Assembly: GCF_003991425.1 (NCBI RefSeq)
Contig: NZ_CP034346.1
Span: 3,137,501 to 3,201,500, forward strand
Source: Paenibacillus lutimineralis
GTDB taxonomy: Bacteria; Bacillota; Bacilli; Paenibacillales; Paenibacillaceae
Direction: 5' to 3'
Length of the DNA: 64,000 bases
How positions within the stretch are numbered: position 1 is the stretch's first letter; every line of letters starts with the position of its first letter. Below the pieces are notes generated by a model that ran no database searches, was not told the origin of the DNA, and was given only the letters and a program-made list of their open reading frames with translations. The position numbers and the translations under genes were made by a program. Below, in pieces: positions 54,115 through 62,458 of this stretch.

Positions 54115-54650
54115 TCCCCTTACTCATCCTTGGCTTGCTCATCCAAAACCCCGGCGCTCACGGCTACGAACTACTGGCCTTAATGGAAAAACGCCATTAC
54201 AAATATATTGTAAACTTCACGAAAGGCTCGTTTTATTACAATCTGCAGCAACTTGAAGAAAAAGGTTGGATTGAACAGATTCAGCAGAATCCTTCAACCA
54301 GTGGGCGCGAAATTCGGAACTTTAAAATCACCGGATCGGGAATGGCTGAATTCGAAAAATTAATGGCCAAATACGGCACAAAATCGGAATATGTGAACCT
54401 GCAATTTTATGGGACGCTGCTCTTTGCCGATGAATACGACAAAAACAAATTGCTGGAACTGATCCAATCGCAAATAGACCAGACTAAAACCCGAATCGCC
54501 CTCCTTGATGAATACTTGTCCAACACACAAGAACTTCCCGGCACAATCGATTATTACCGCCGAATGAACGAAAATTCCCGTTCCCATCACTTGGTTAACT
54601 TAGAGTGGTTTGAACAATTGAGAGCAGAAATAGAGGGACATATTGCATGA
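54111..54650 (+). CDS. PadR family transcriptional regulator
   Basis: 179 residues. N-terminal winged helix with IQNPGAHGYELLALMEKRHY and FTKGSFYYNLQQLEEKGWIE (the PadR recognition helix and wing); a C-terminal Vir_C-like helical dimerisation domain with KLLELIQSQIDQTKTRIALL. TTG 54111 overlaps the esterase stop by four bases (TTGA), a translationally coupled arrangement. Likely represses its own operon through the TCTAATTAGA palindromes. The inducer is unknown. Confidence 0.87.
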   Translation: MIPLLILGLLIQNPGAHGYELLALMEKRHYKYIVNFTKGSFYYNLQQLEEKGWIEQIQQNPSTSGREIRNFKITGSGMAEFEKLMAKYGTKSEYVNLQFYGTLLFADEYDKNKLLELIQSQIDQTKTRIALLDEYLSNTQELPGTIDYYRRMNENSRSHHLVNLEWFEQLRAEIEGHIA

Positions 54651-54785
54651 TAAAAAAAGAAGCTTTGGTGTAAGCGCGAACGTTTGGACGTACAAGGTCA
54701 GATCGATACAACCCAAACCAAGCGTTTGACATTCTTAATCGATGCTGTCGCCCGAGTCATCATGGCCTATACCCTTGTTAAATTA

Positions 54786-54858
54786 ACAGGGAACAATAGC
54801 TCCATAATACACAATGTAGGCGACCGGAAAAAATTCGGCCGCCTTCGTTAGTTAACGG
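54786..54858. repeat. Dispersed hairpin with TTAACGGGCAGG tail
   Basis: Head TTAACAGGGAACAATAG, hairpin GGCGACCG...CGGCCGCC, tail GTTAGTTAACGGGCAGG. Same layout as 42296-42371. Confidence 0.6.
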
Positions 54859-54921
54859 GCAGGACTCAGGTTTTGTTATCCTTGATTATTGGTTATTGGC
54901 CAAAAGAAAAACCGCCTATAA

Positions 54922-55140
54922 TTAGACATCGGAAGGCGTTAATTCGTACAGGCTACGCACCTCGCACTGAAGCGTATCGGCGATCGAAATCGCGAGCTTA
55001 AGAGACATCACTCTTTTATTGTCGATAAAGTCATCCAGCCGCTCCCGTCTCACCCGCAGTTCAAGCGCCAGCCGTTCCAGTGGCATTCCTCCTTTATGAA
55101 GCCTTTCCTCTAGCAGGCAACGGCCAAGTTCGTACTTCAA
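54922..55140 (-). CDS. Small Cro/C1-type helix-turn-helix protein
   Basis: 72 residues starting LKYELGRCLLEERLHKGG. The HTH runs over MPLERLALELRVRRERLDDF and the C terminus TLQCEVRSLYELTPSDV is typical of small XRE-type regulators of Bacillales. TTG 55140 has GAGAGGGG upstream; the frame extends further up without a site. It is followed upstream by a kinase remnant, so it may be part of a degraded regulatory locus. Confidence 0.65.
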   Translation of the reverse strand: MKYELGRCLLEERLHKGGMPLERLALELRVRRERLDDFIDNKRVMSLKLAISIADTLQCEVRSLYELTPSDV

Positions 55141-55180
55141 TATGCATATGCCCCTCTCAGAAAAAATCGTCCAACGAATC

Positions 55181-55300
55181 TTATGATTTCCTTTCCGCTT
55201 TAGCTTCATCCCCGGGTTGGATCTCGGGAATCGTGAGCGTAAACAGCGTGCCCGTCCCAGGCACGCTTGATGGATACCTCTCCGTCCAGCGCCCGGTATT
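55181..55300 (-). pseudogene. Sensor histidine kinase, C-terminal remnant
   Basis: On the minus strand, LDGEVSIK followed with a small frame change by SVPGTGTLFTLTIPEIQ and DEAKAERKS-stop. This is the G2-box end (S-x-x-G-x-G-T-x-F-x-x-x-I/L-P) of a histidine kinase. The rest of the gene is missing. Confidence 0.65.
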
Positions 55301-55340
55301 ACTAAACTTTAATGATAATCGGCCTTAGCAGCCCATTAAG

Positions 55341-55358
55341 CTAACAGGCAGGTTAGTT
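55341..55358. repeat. Dispersed element tail
   Basis: CTAACAGGCAGGTTAGTT, tail of the dispersed hairpin family, with the hairpin itself missing. Confidence 0.45.
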
Positions 55359-55461
55359 GAAGAAGGATTAACTTCCAAACAAGAAGGAAAGTTTATAATA
55401 AGCATTGAATTTATATAGGGCTGAGTGATTACTGCATCTCTATATCAGGAGGCTGTTAGGT

Positions 55462-55878
55462 ATGTCGAGAGAATTATGGTTGAACCTTCCAGTACGAGAA
55501 CCAGAACGGGCAAAGGCGTTTTATACCCAGCTCGGTTTTCGGTTGAATGAGCAGTATGCGAGTCAAGACGGCTCATTCAGCTTGATCGTCGGCGACAATC
55601 AGGTTGTTTTGATGCTCTTCCCGGAATCCGCGTTCCGCGGTTTTGCTGGTAATGCGGTTGCGGATTCGTGGCAGGGCACTGAAGTGTTATTCTCTCTGGG
55701 GGCGAACTCCAGGGATGAAGTTGATGAGTTCGCCTTGAAAGCTGAATGTGCCGGCGGTACTGTATTCAGCAAGCCAGGCGAAAAAGGTGGCTGGATGTAC
55801 GGCTGCGGTTTTGCCGATCCGGACGGTCATCGGTGGAACGCGTTGTATATGGATATGAGCAAAATACCGCAAGGCTGA
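55462..55878 (+). CDS. VOC family protein (glyoxalase/extradiol fold)
   Basis: 138 residues. Two beta-alpha-beta-beta-beta repeats: LWLNLPVREPERAKAFYTQL to VVLMLFPES, and TEVLFSLGANSRDEVDEFAL to DPDGHRWNALYMD. The DPDGH segment before the last strand is characteristic. Metal ligands are incomplete, as in many VOC proteins of the PhnB/YycE sort. ATG 55462 with AGGAGG upstream. Function unknown; possible resistance or detoxification role. Confidence 0.85.
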   Translation: MSRELWLNLPVREPERAKAFYTQLGFRLNEQYASQDGSFSLIVGDNQVVLMLFPESAFRGFAGNAVADSWQGTEVLFSLGANSRDEVDEFALKAECAGGTVFSKPGEKGGWMYGCGFADPDGHRWNALYMDMSKIPQG

Positions 55879-55978
55879 AAACCCGATTCGCCATTTCGTG
55901 ACGAGTGTTGAAACAGAAAGTCAAATAAAGTTACACAAGTAAGAGAATCAACCAAACAAAAGCGAAAAACTGTTTTAA

Positions 55979-56121
55979 GTCACAGGACAAGAACATAGTC
56001 CTTTAAGTAACTGCGCCCCGCGCAGTTTTCTAATTTAAGGGATCAGGTTCTTGTCCTTTACTCGAGACAAGAACCTGATCCCTTTGCTGATAATGGACAA
56101 GAACATAGTCTTATTGCTGAT
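55979..56121. mobile_element. IS21-like end, family A, second full copy
   Basis: GTCACAGGACAAGAACATAG, then hairpin CTGCGC-CCC-GCGCAG with T-run, then GGGATCAGGTTCTTGTC (56039-56055) pairing perfectly with 56066-56082, then GGACAAGAACATAGTC. Same order as 26440-26580; both hairpins show paired substitutions relative to that copy. Confidence 0.55.
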
Positions 56122-56314
56122 TTGTTAAAGTAAAGTTAACAAAGCTCAATAGTTACGACATGAATGAGTACCTAAAAGTTTTAACAATACACCGATACGG
56201 GGAGATAACTCAACTCATTATTAACGAACGATAAAATTGTCTTAACTGGAAGCTATTTTTTAGATTGTGTTAATCTGTTTAATAGTGAACTCAATTTAGA
56301 GAGAGGGATGTTAC

Positions 56315-56992
56315 TTGAAAACAAACGTATTATATATTGAGGATAATGAGAAAATAGGCAGTTGGGTGAAAGAAGAATTGGAACAGCGAGGATTTTCAGT
56401 TCAGTGGTTGCTTTCTGGTGAAGGAGCCGAAAAAGAAGTAAATCAGCATGAAATCGTTATTTTGGATATCATGTTACCCGGTTTAGACGGATTTACTGTG
56501 GGAAAACGATTAAAAAAGGCAGCTCCTGCTGTTCCTATTTTGCTGTTATCTGCTCGAACATCGATAAATGATAAGGTAGACGGTTTACAATTTGCTGATG
56601 ACTATTTAACGAAACCATTCCATACGGATGAATTGGTTGCAAGATTAGAAGTATTAATCCGTCGAAGAGGTGGAACATATTCCGAACGCATTTCATTAGG
56701 AGATCATATTGAAGTAGATCCGGAAGTTCAAATGGTATATGACAAACTCACAGGAGAAGAAATTATATTGACTGGGAAACAACATCAAATTTTAATGTAC
56801 TTCTTACGCCACCCCAATCAAGTTCTACCAAAAGAACAAATCTATGAAGCCATTTGGCAAGAAACTTATATCACTGGTGATAAAACCATAATGGTACATA
56901 TCCATCGACTTCGTCAAAAGCTGGAACGTCATCCCGATTCACCAGAGATTATTGAAACGTTGAAGGGAATAGGCTATCGGGTGAAACTATGA
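56315..56992 (+). CDS. OmpR-family response regulator
   Basis: 225 residues. The receiver domain has the acidic pair (YIEDNEK), phospho-acceptor Asp51 in IVILDIMLPGLDG, and Lys in DYLTKPFH. The winged-helix effector domain runs from about residue 130 with DKTIMVHIHRLRQKLE and LKGIGYRVKL. TTG 56315 has GAGAGGGATG. It overlaps the sensor kinase gene by four bases. It probably activates the downstream ABC genes; binding sites were not identified. Confidence 0.9.
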   Translation: MKTNVLYIEDNEKIGSWVKEELEQRGFSVQWLLSGEGAEKEVNQHEIVILDIMLPGLDGFTVGKRLKKAAPAVPILLLSARTSINDKVDGLQFADDYLTKPFHTDELVARLEVLIRRRGGTYSERISLGDHIEVDPEVQMVYDKLTGEEIILTGKQHQILMYFLRHPNQVLPKEQIYEAIWQETYITGDKTIMVHIHRLRQKLERHPDSPEIIETLKGIGYRVKL

Positions 56993-57996
56993 AACAGAAT
57001 AGACCATTATTTCGTCGTTTTCTAAAAGTACATTTTCTATTTATCTTTCTTCCTCCTATTGTGCTTATTTTCTTCAGTGCATTTGCTGGGTTTTCTAACA
57101 CTGGGGAACAACTGAATACGTTAAATCTATTTTACGCTACATTACTTTTGTTTGGTTTTATTATTGTCGCATTTGTTATATTATCTTGGCTGTTCTTCTT
57201 GAAACTTCAAAAACGTCTCGCCCGCTTACAGGAAGTCATGTCATCTTCCGCGAAAAATAAATCATTTCCGAAACCCATATCTGTTCAAGCGGATCGTATG
57301 GATGAGATAGACCAGTTGGGAAGTTCTTTTAATTGGATGATTCAGCAGCTTGAAGACAGCCGCAAGCGAGAATATGAAGAGGAATTATTACGACATCGAC
57401 TCATTGCGAATTTATCTCACGACTTACGAACGCCACTTACCATTTTGAGAGGACATGTCACCAGATTAAATAAAGAATTAATAAGTTTAGAAGGACAAAA
57501 CTCATTAACAGAGATAAACCATATGATTACAAGAATCGGAGATCTAATGGATGATTTACTTACCTATACATTGCTTACCTCCGGAAAACATCCTTTTGAG
57601 CCCACATCAACAGATATTGGACGTTTAGTAAGAGCATCTGTTGCTGCGTGGTACCCTGCATTTGAAGAAAAAGAAATTCAGCTGGACGTTGATTTACCGA
57701 CAGAGGAGACTTTTTATTGGGAAGCAGATCCGAAATGGATGACACGGGTTATGGATAATTTATTTCAGAATATTCTTCGCCATGCAGCAGAGGGAAAATA
57801 TGCAAACATTGTGGTTGATGTAGAAAAAGAACTGATTATTGTTGTAGACAGAGGACCGGGTATGGATAACTCTCCCTATGAGCGTGGGGCGGGGATTGGT
57901 TTATCGACTTCAAATTATATGTTGAAAAAAATGAAGCTGAAAGCTGACTTTACATCAAATGAAAATGGCACAAGAGTAGCTATTGGTAGAGCGTAA
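56989..57996 (+). CDS. Sensor histidine kinase
   Basis: 335 residues. Two transmembrane helices (about 12-34 and 48-72) with only a short external loop, a HAMP-like linker (ADRMDEIDQLGSSFNWM), phospho-acceptor His144 in LIANLSHDLRTPLT, N box in MDNLFQNILRHA, and G boxes DRGPGMDNSPYERGAGIGLS. The short external loop recalls intramembrane-sensing kinases that respond through a partner transporter. ATG overlaps the regulator stop (ATGA). Confidence 0.9.
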   Translation: MKQNRPLFRRFLKVHFLFIFLPPIVLIFFSAFAGFSNTGEQLNTLNLFYATLLLFGFIIVAFVILSWLFFLKLQKRLARLQEVMSSSAKNKSFPKPISVQADRMDEIDQLGSSFNWMIQQLEDSRKREYEEELLRHRLIANLSHDLRTPLTILRGHVTRLNKELISLEGQNSLTEINHMITRIGDLMDDLLTYTLLTSGKHPFEPTSTDIGRLVRASVAAWYPAFEEKEIQLDVDLPTEETFYWEADPKWMTRVMDNLFQNILRHAAEGKYANIVVDVEKELIIVVDRGPGMDNSPYERGAGIGLSTSNYMLKKMKLKADFTSNENGTRVAIGRA

Positions 57997-58088
57997 CCTA
58001 AAGTTAACCCATAAGTAAACACCATGATAACCGAGATGTAACTTCGCTTCTTTATAATTAGAACCATAACAGAAAGGAAGTGTTATGG

Positions 58089-58802
58089 TTGCTTTCAATT
58101 AATAACTTAGTCAAACATCGCGGAACTGGGGAAATCTTATCAGGTATCAGTTTTAAAGCTAGACCCGGTAGAGTAACTGGTTTTTTAGGTCCAAATGGGG
58201 CAGGTAAAAGTTCTACACTTCGCATCCTGCTTGGATTAGATCATGCCACCTCAGGGAGTGCACTAATTAATGGAAAGCCATTCACAGAATTACATAATCC
58301 TCTAGCAACAGTAGGGGCCGCACTTGATGGATTTGGAGCTCATCGTATGCGAACAGGACGGGCACACTTGCGTTGGATTGCTCGTGCCGCAGGATTGCCT
58401 CGATCACGTGTCGAGGAAGTTCTGGGAATAGTTGGTCTTACGAATGCAGCTGGGAAAAGGGTTGGGAGTTATTCACTTGGTATGGGGAGAAGACTTGGAA
58501 TGGCAGCTGCACTTCTTGGTGATCCCGAAATATTGGTCTTAGATGAACCCGTAAACGGGCTCGACCCACAAGGAATTCGGTGGATTCGGACATTTTTACG
58601 TGAACGTGCTGCGTCTGGTAACACGGTGTTACTATCCAGTCATCTAATGGGAGAGCTTGCAGAAACTGTTGATGATGTGGTGATTATTAATCACGGAAAA
58701 ATCGTCGCAGATGGAACATTGGAAGAAGTAATAGGTAATCATTCCACGCTGGAGGAAGCCTTTTTTTCCCTGACAACTGAAGATGCAGGTGCTGTTGTAT
58801 GA
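58089..58802 (+). CDS. ABC transporter ATP-binding protein
   Basis: 237 residues. Walker A GFLGPNGAGKSSTLR, signature SYSLGMGRRLGMAAALL, Walker B ILVLDEPVNGLDPQG, and H-loop LLSSHLMGELA. TTG 58089 with AAAGGAAG eight bases before is preferred; GTG 58080 is directly on the site. The segment ARAAGLPRSRVEEVLGIVGL and the signature variants are closest in style to actinobacterial drug-type ABC ATPases. It works with the two permeases that follow, which overlap by four bases each. Confidence 0.9.
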   Translation: MLSINNLVKHRGTGEILSGISFKARPGRVTGFLGPNGAGKSSTLRILLGLDHATSGSALINGKPFTELHNPLATVGAALDGFGAHRMRTGRAHLRWIARAAGLPRSRVEEVLGIVGLTNAAGKRVGSYSLGMGRRLGMAAALLGDPEILVLDEPVNGLDPQGIRWIRTFLRERAASGNTVLLSSHLMGELAETVDDVVIINHGKIVADGTLEEVIGNHSTLEEAFFSLTTEDAGAVV

Positions 58803-59548
58803 GAGCATTCAACGCGGAACTATCTAAATTGTTCTCCCTGCCGAGCATTTGGCTTGCCTTTCTTATTGGAGCTTTTGCCCCAGCGGTCATTGCTACCTTG
58901 GACAGTATAGCACAAAAAGAGGAGATAATAGCTGGAGTTAGCACACAGCTATCGGAAGTTGGCTATATTGGATTAGCTCTTGGTGTGCAAGGTGTTATTA
59001 TTCTTGGTGTACTTGCTGTCAGCAGTGAGTATTTGACAGAGAGCAGTGAGTCGGGTGGAGGACAACAGATTACAACAAGTTTAACGGTTGTTTCATCACG
59101 GCTTCATTTTTTGCTGGCAAAAGCATGCGCTGTGACAGTGATCAGCATCCTGCTTTGTATTGTAGCTATTATGACAACTGTGTCAGCCACGCATCTTATT
59201 CTCGGTGATTATACCCCTGCATTTGAATGGTCTAAACTGATCGGTGCAGTTTGTTACTGGGCATTCACTGCTCTTTTAGCATTTGGGATTACGGTTCTAA
59301 CTAAGAATGGCATTATTCCGATTGCTGTGCTCATCATAAATACATCCCTTGTATCATTCAGTTTCCTGCTTTCTAAGATTACAAAGTTGGCGTTATACTT
59401 ACCAGATCGAGTTGGCCTTGAAATGTTTATGTTTATGAGCGACAGATTTCTTACCCCGTTCATAGGTGGTTTAGTCATGTTTGCTTGGGTAATCGTTCTT
59501 TTCATTGTTGCAGCTATTGTATTCCATAGGAGGGATGTTGCAGCATGA
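58799..59548 (+). CDS. ABC-2 type permease
   Basis: 249 residues, six transmembrane helices. It begins MRAFNAELSKLFSLPSIWLA, the common start of ABC-2 permeases of antibiotic/bacteriocin exporters, and has SSEYLTESSESGGGQQITTS, the conserved cytoplasmic loop. ATG overlaps the ATPase stop (ATGA). A likely heterodimer with the next gene. Confidence 0.85.
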   Translation: MRAFNAELSKLFSLPSIWLAFLIGAFAPAVIATLDSIAQKEEIIAGVSTQLSEVGYIGLALGVQGVIILGVLAVSSEYLTESSESGGGQQITTSLTVVSSRLHFLLAKACAVTVISILLCIVAIMTTVSATHLILGDYTPAFEWSKLIGAVCYWAFTALLAFGITVLTKNGIIPIAVLIINTSLVSFSFLLSKITKLALYLPDRVGLEMFMFMSDRFLTPFIGGLVMFAWVIVLFIVAAIVFHRRDVAA

Positions 59549-60294
59549 GTGTCTCTTCTAGTAGAAAGATAACACAAATCCTTGGTGCTGAACTGGATAA
59601 ATTAGTTACATTACCATTGATATGGCGCACTCTTATTGTTACATTCATTGTTAATTTAGTTTTAGCCGCAGCTTTTACTTCTGTTGGTCTACAAGGGGCA
59701 GCAGGAACGCAAAGTATACTGAATATAGGACTTGCTTCTATGAGATATCTTCATGCAGGGTTCATTATTCTTGGTATCTTAGCAACTTGTTCGGAGTATA
59801 CTGGTGGACAGATTCGAACTACTTTAACTGCGATACCATGGCGTAGGATTCAATTATCCACGAAGTATTTGGCTTTGGCAATTATAACCATTCCCGTGGC
59901 GTTTATAATTGCTGCATCAGGTGTACTATACACTTTTGTCATGATGAGAGACAGAGCAGTAGTGATTGAAATAGATACAATGATAAAAACATTAGTAGGT
60001 GCAACAGGCTATCTAACATTAACCACACTTATCAGTGCAGCTATAGGTGGTTTACTAAGACGAACCACTCCTGCCTTAGTAATACTTCTTGGTTATTATT
60101 TTATTGTCAGTCCATTGTCGAGAGATTTTCTACCTAATTATTTTCCGGATACGGCAGGATATTATATGTATATGCCGCCTTCCTCTAATGAAATAAATAT
60201 CCTTACACCAATGCAAGGGACAGGTATTTTAATGTTATGGACACTGATCTTTATTACAGTAGCTATTGTATTTTACCGTAAACGAGATGCCTAA
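59545..60294 (+). CDS. ABC-2 type permease, paralogue
   Basis: 249 residues, six transmembrane helices, homologous to the previous protein: ILGAELDKLVTLPLIWRTLI, TCSEYTGGQIRTTLTAIP. ATG overlaps the upstream stop by four bases. Together the five-gene unit resembles a self-protection or export module controlled by its own two-component system. Confidence 0.85.
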   Translation: MSVSSSRKITQILGAELDKLVTLPLIWRTLIVTFIVNLVLAAAFTSVGLQGAAGTQSILNIGLASMRYLHAGFIILGILATCSEYTGGQIRTTLTAIPWRRIQLSTKYLALAIITIPVAFIIAASGVLYTFVMMRDRAVVIEIDTMIKTLVGATGYLTLTTLISAAIGGLLRRTTPALVILLGYYFIVSPLSRDFLPNYFPDTAGYYMYMPPSSNEINILTPMQGTGILMLWTLIFITVAIVFYRKRDA

Positions 60295-60319
60295 GTAATC
60301 GCGGCTTTTCGTATTATTA

Positions 60320-60370
60320 GGTCAGCCAGAGTTTTCTGGTTGGCCTATACTAACGGGCAGGATAGTTTAA
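60320..60370. repeat. Dispersed hairpin with CTAACGGGCAGG tail
   Basis: GGTCAGCCAGA pairs with TCTGGTTGGCC across a GTTT loop, then TATACTAACGGGCAGGATAGTTTAA. It may serve as the terminator of the ABC operon. Confidence 0.65.
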
Positions 60371-60469
60371 TCATTTCTCGAATATTTTCTGAGTAGGATA
60401 ATTTTATGAACTTTGTGAATATAACGTTATCTGAAAAATTCGAAAATCTTATATGTGAGGGTGATTCGT

Positions 60470-60980
60470 TTGAAGCAAGGGCTCATTGTGTTGATGAACG
60501 GAACTTCAAGTTCAGGAAAGACTAGTATTTCTATGGAACTGATCAATCAGAATTTCCAGATCTTAAACCTGTAAGAGAAGTGGATGATCAAGTTGTCGTA
60601 CAAATACTTTTTGATCCCATAATCTCCATGTACTATTCGACAATTAAACTGTTTTCAGAAATGGGTTTGAATGTAATCGTCGATACCGTAATCGACAATG
60701 ACAAGCGATTTAATGATTACCTTGATGTACTTTTTGATCATCCTACATTATTTGTAGGTGTAATATGCTCGAAAGAAGAACTCATAAGAAGAGAGCAAAT
60801 AAGAGGAGATCGAAAAATTGGACTAGCAAATTCCCAGTTCAACACAGTATATTGCTTTAATGAATATGACCTTGAATAAATACTGAAGAGTTGAATCCAA
60901 CAGAATGTGCCGAAAAGATATTAAGTTTTATTAAGTCTGGTAAGGATTACTCGGCATTTAAGAAATTAAGTAAAAGAGAT
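60470..60980 (+). pseudogene. Chloramphenicol phosphotransferase-like kinase, multiply broken
   Basis: TTG 60470 opens LIVLMNGTSSSGKTSISMEL, a P-loop of the CPT type (GTSSSGKTS). The middle is deleted; the second frame (from 60580) has REVDDQVVVQILFDPIISMY, VIVDTVIDND and ICSKEELIRREQIRGDRKIG. A one-base shift at about 60877 then leads to NTEELNPTECAEKILSFIKS. At least three lesions. The family phosphorylates small hydroxylated molecules. Confidence 0.7.
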
Positions 60981-60983
60981 ATT

Positions 60984-61085
60984 ACTCGGAATATGGAGTT
61001 GGGTTAGTCTCCGTTTGAGTGGTGGATTGATTAAAGACTTCCCTGTAGCTTCTATTTAAAGCGATATACGAACTCCTTTACCTTA
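60984..61085 (+). repeat. Internally deleted copy of 39031-39381
   Basis: CGGAATATGGAGTTGGGTTAGT matches 39034-39056 (inside the GNAT remnant), then CTCCGTT...GGATTGATTAAAGACTT and GCGATATACGAACTCCT match 39301-39381. About 245 bases between are missing. Confidence 0.7.
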
Positions 61086-61173
61086 ATCCTGTATCATTCC
61101 TACTAATATGTGGAAATAGATTGGTAGAAATGATATGATATCAGGGATTTAAGGGATAAATGGGGGAACACAT

Positions 61174-62136
61174 GTGTGGAAATATATTTTTAACCGTACA
61201 TTGCAATCTATTTTCGTACTGTTTGTGGTTTCTTCCATATCTTTTGTTCTCATGCATTCCATGCCAGGGAATCCTTGGGCGAGCATTGGAATGACGGAAG
61301 AGCAGCACAAATGGGTAGAAGAGCAAAAACAGCTTCACGGACTCGATCTACCAATATACTTGCAATATATCCATTGGCTCAAAGGCCTTACGAAAGGTTA
61401 TTTGGGACTGGATTATCAGTTTTATTCGATTGATAGCTACTTATGGCTATATGCACAAAACAGCTTTATCCTTTTGGGAACGGCCTGGGTCATTACGTTG
61501 ATGATCGCCATACCATGGGGGATACATAACAGTATTAAGCCATATGGTATATCAGACCGGCTGGCTATGTTATTTGGGTTCATCGGATTTAGCATACCCG
61601 CCTTTGTACTGGGTTTCTGGCTACAGCAGATTTTTGCCATGAAGTTGCTGTGGTTGCCGCCCAGTAGCATGCATACACCTTCGAAAGAAGGCAATATCCT
61701 TGACTTAATTCAGCATATGATTCTTCCTGTATCGACGGTAATCTTAGGTATGCTAGCCTATTATTTAAAGTTCATCCGATATGGCATGTTAGAAATTTTG
61801 GACACCCAATACCTGTTGACTGCCAGAGCCAAAGGAGTATCCGACAGAGGTGTTATATACCGCCACGCATTGAAAAATGCCATGATTCCAATTATTACGT
61901 TAATTGCACTCGATATTCCCGCACTTATAGGCGGATCAGTTATTATTGAAAATATATTTAATTGGTACGGACTGGGTTTCTTGATGCTACAATCCGCCTT
62001 AAAGCGAAATTTTCCGGTTTTGATTGCTATCATTCTGGTTTTGTCTGCTTTTATCATCTTGGCCAATTGGTTGGCGGATGTGCTCTATTCGGTGGTTGAC
62101 CCGCGTGTTCGGAGGAATGGAAATAAGAGATGCTAA
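61174..62136 (+). CDS. ABC transporter permease, DppB/OppB-like
   Basis: 320 residues, six transmembrane helices, BPD_transp_1 family. The N terminus MWKYIFNRTLQSIFVLFVVS is typical of the DppB subunit. The EAA loop is ILDTQYLLTARAKGVSDRGV, which contacts the ATPase. GTG 61174 has GGGGGAAC. A DppC-type partner and ATPases should follow but do not; after the stop only a family A element and remnants are found, so the operon is truncated. A lone permease is not expected to work. Confidence 0.85.
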   Translation: MWKYIFNRTLQSIFVLFVVSSISFVLMHSMPGNPWASIGMTEEQHKWVEEQKQLHGLDLPIYLQYIHWLKGLTKGYLGLDYQFYSIDSYLWLYAQNSFILLGTAWVITLMIAIPWGIHNSIKPYGISDRLAMLFGFIGFSIPAFVLGFWLQQIFAMKLLWLPPSSMHTPSKEGNILDLIQHMILPVSTVILGMLAYYLKFIRYGMLEILDTQYLLTARAKGVSDRGVIYRHALKNAMIPIITLIALDIPALIGGSVIIENIFNWYGLGFLMLQSALKRNFPVLIAIILVLSAFIILANWLADVLYSVVDPRVRRNGNKRC

Positions 62137-62165
62137 AATTGTAAGCGGTCTAATAGACCGGCGGC

Positions 62166-62203
62166 TGGAGGGTAGTAAGAAAATTTGTGCACCATCATGG
62201 ACT
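62166..62203 (+). pseudogene. 38-base remnant of a gene like 25956-26348
   Basis: GAGGGTAGT-AAAATTT-CACCATCATGGACTG matches 26023-26061 with a few changes and stops exactly where the family A element begins. Confidence 0.6.
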
Positions 62204-62320
62204 GTCAGGTGACAAGAACATAGTAACATTGAAAACCGCATAAATTGCGGCTTTTTTTGTTTTGTGTTATCAAGTTCTTGTCAATATGAAATGACAAGAA
62301 CTTTAACCGTATCACAAGTA
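62202..62320. mobile_element. IS21-like end, family A, inserted in a gene remnant
   Basis: TGTCAGGTGACAAGAACATAG, a terminator hairpin (ACCGCA-TAAA-TTGCGGC with T-run), then GTTCTTGTCA / TGACAAGAAC inverted copies. Same order as the copies at 26440 and 55979, with a less regular stem. Confidence 0.55.
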
Positions 62321-62458
62321 GGGCGAATTTTTGGGTGGAGTCTCTCCTATAGGAAAAACACTATAACAATTTCCAATTATTCATTATAATAGAGTGAACT
62401 AAGTCAACATTTATAATTTTTTTACAAAAGCTACAATGAGAAACTAGGTGAAAATGAA

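Noticed and set aside
61174..62136. Functional complete peptide transporter
   Set aside because: Only the DppB-type permease is present; the expected partner genes are absent downstream and replaced by repeats and remnants.
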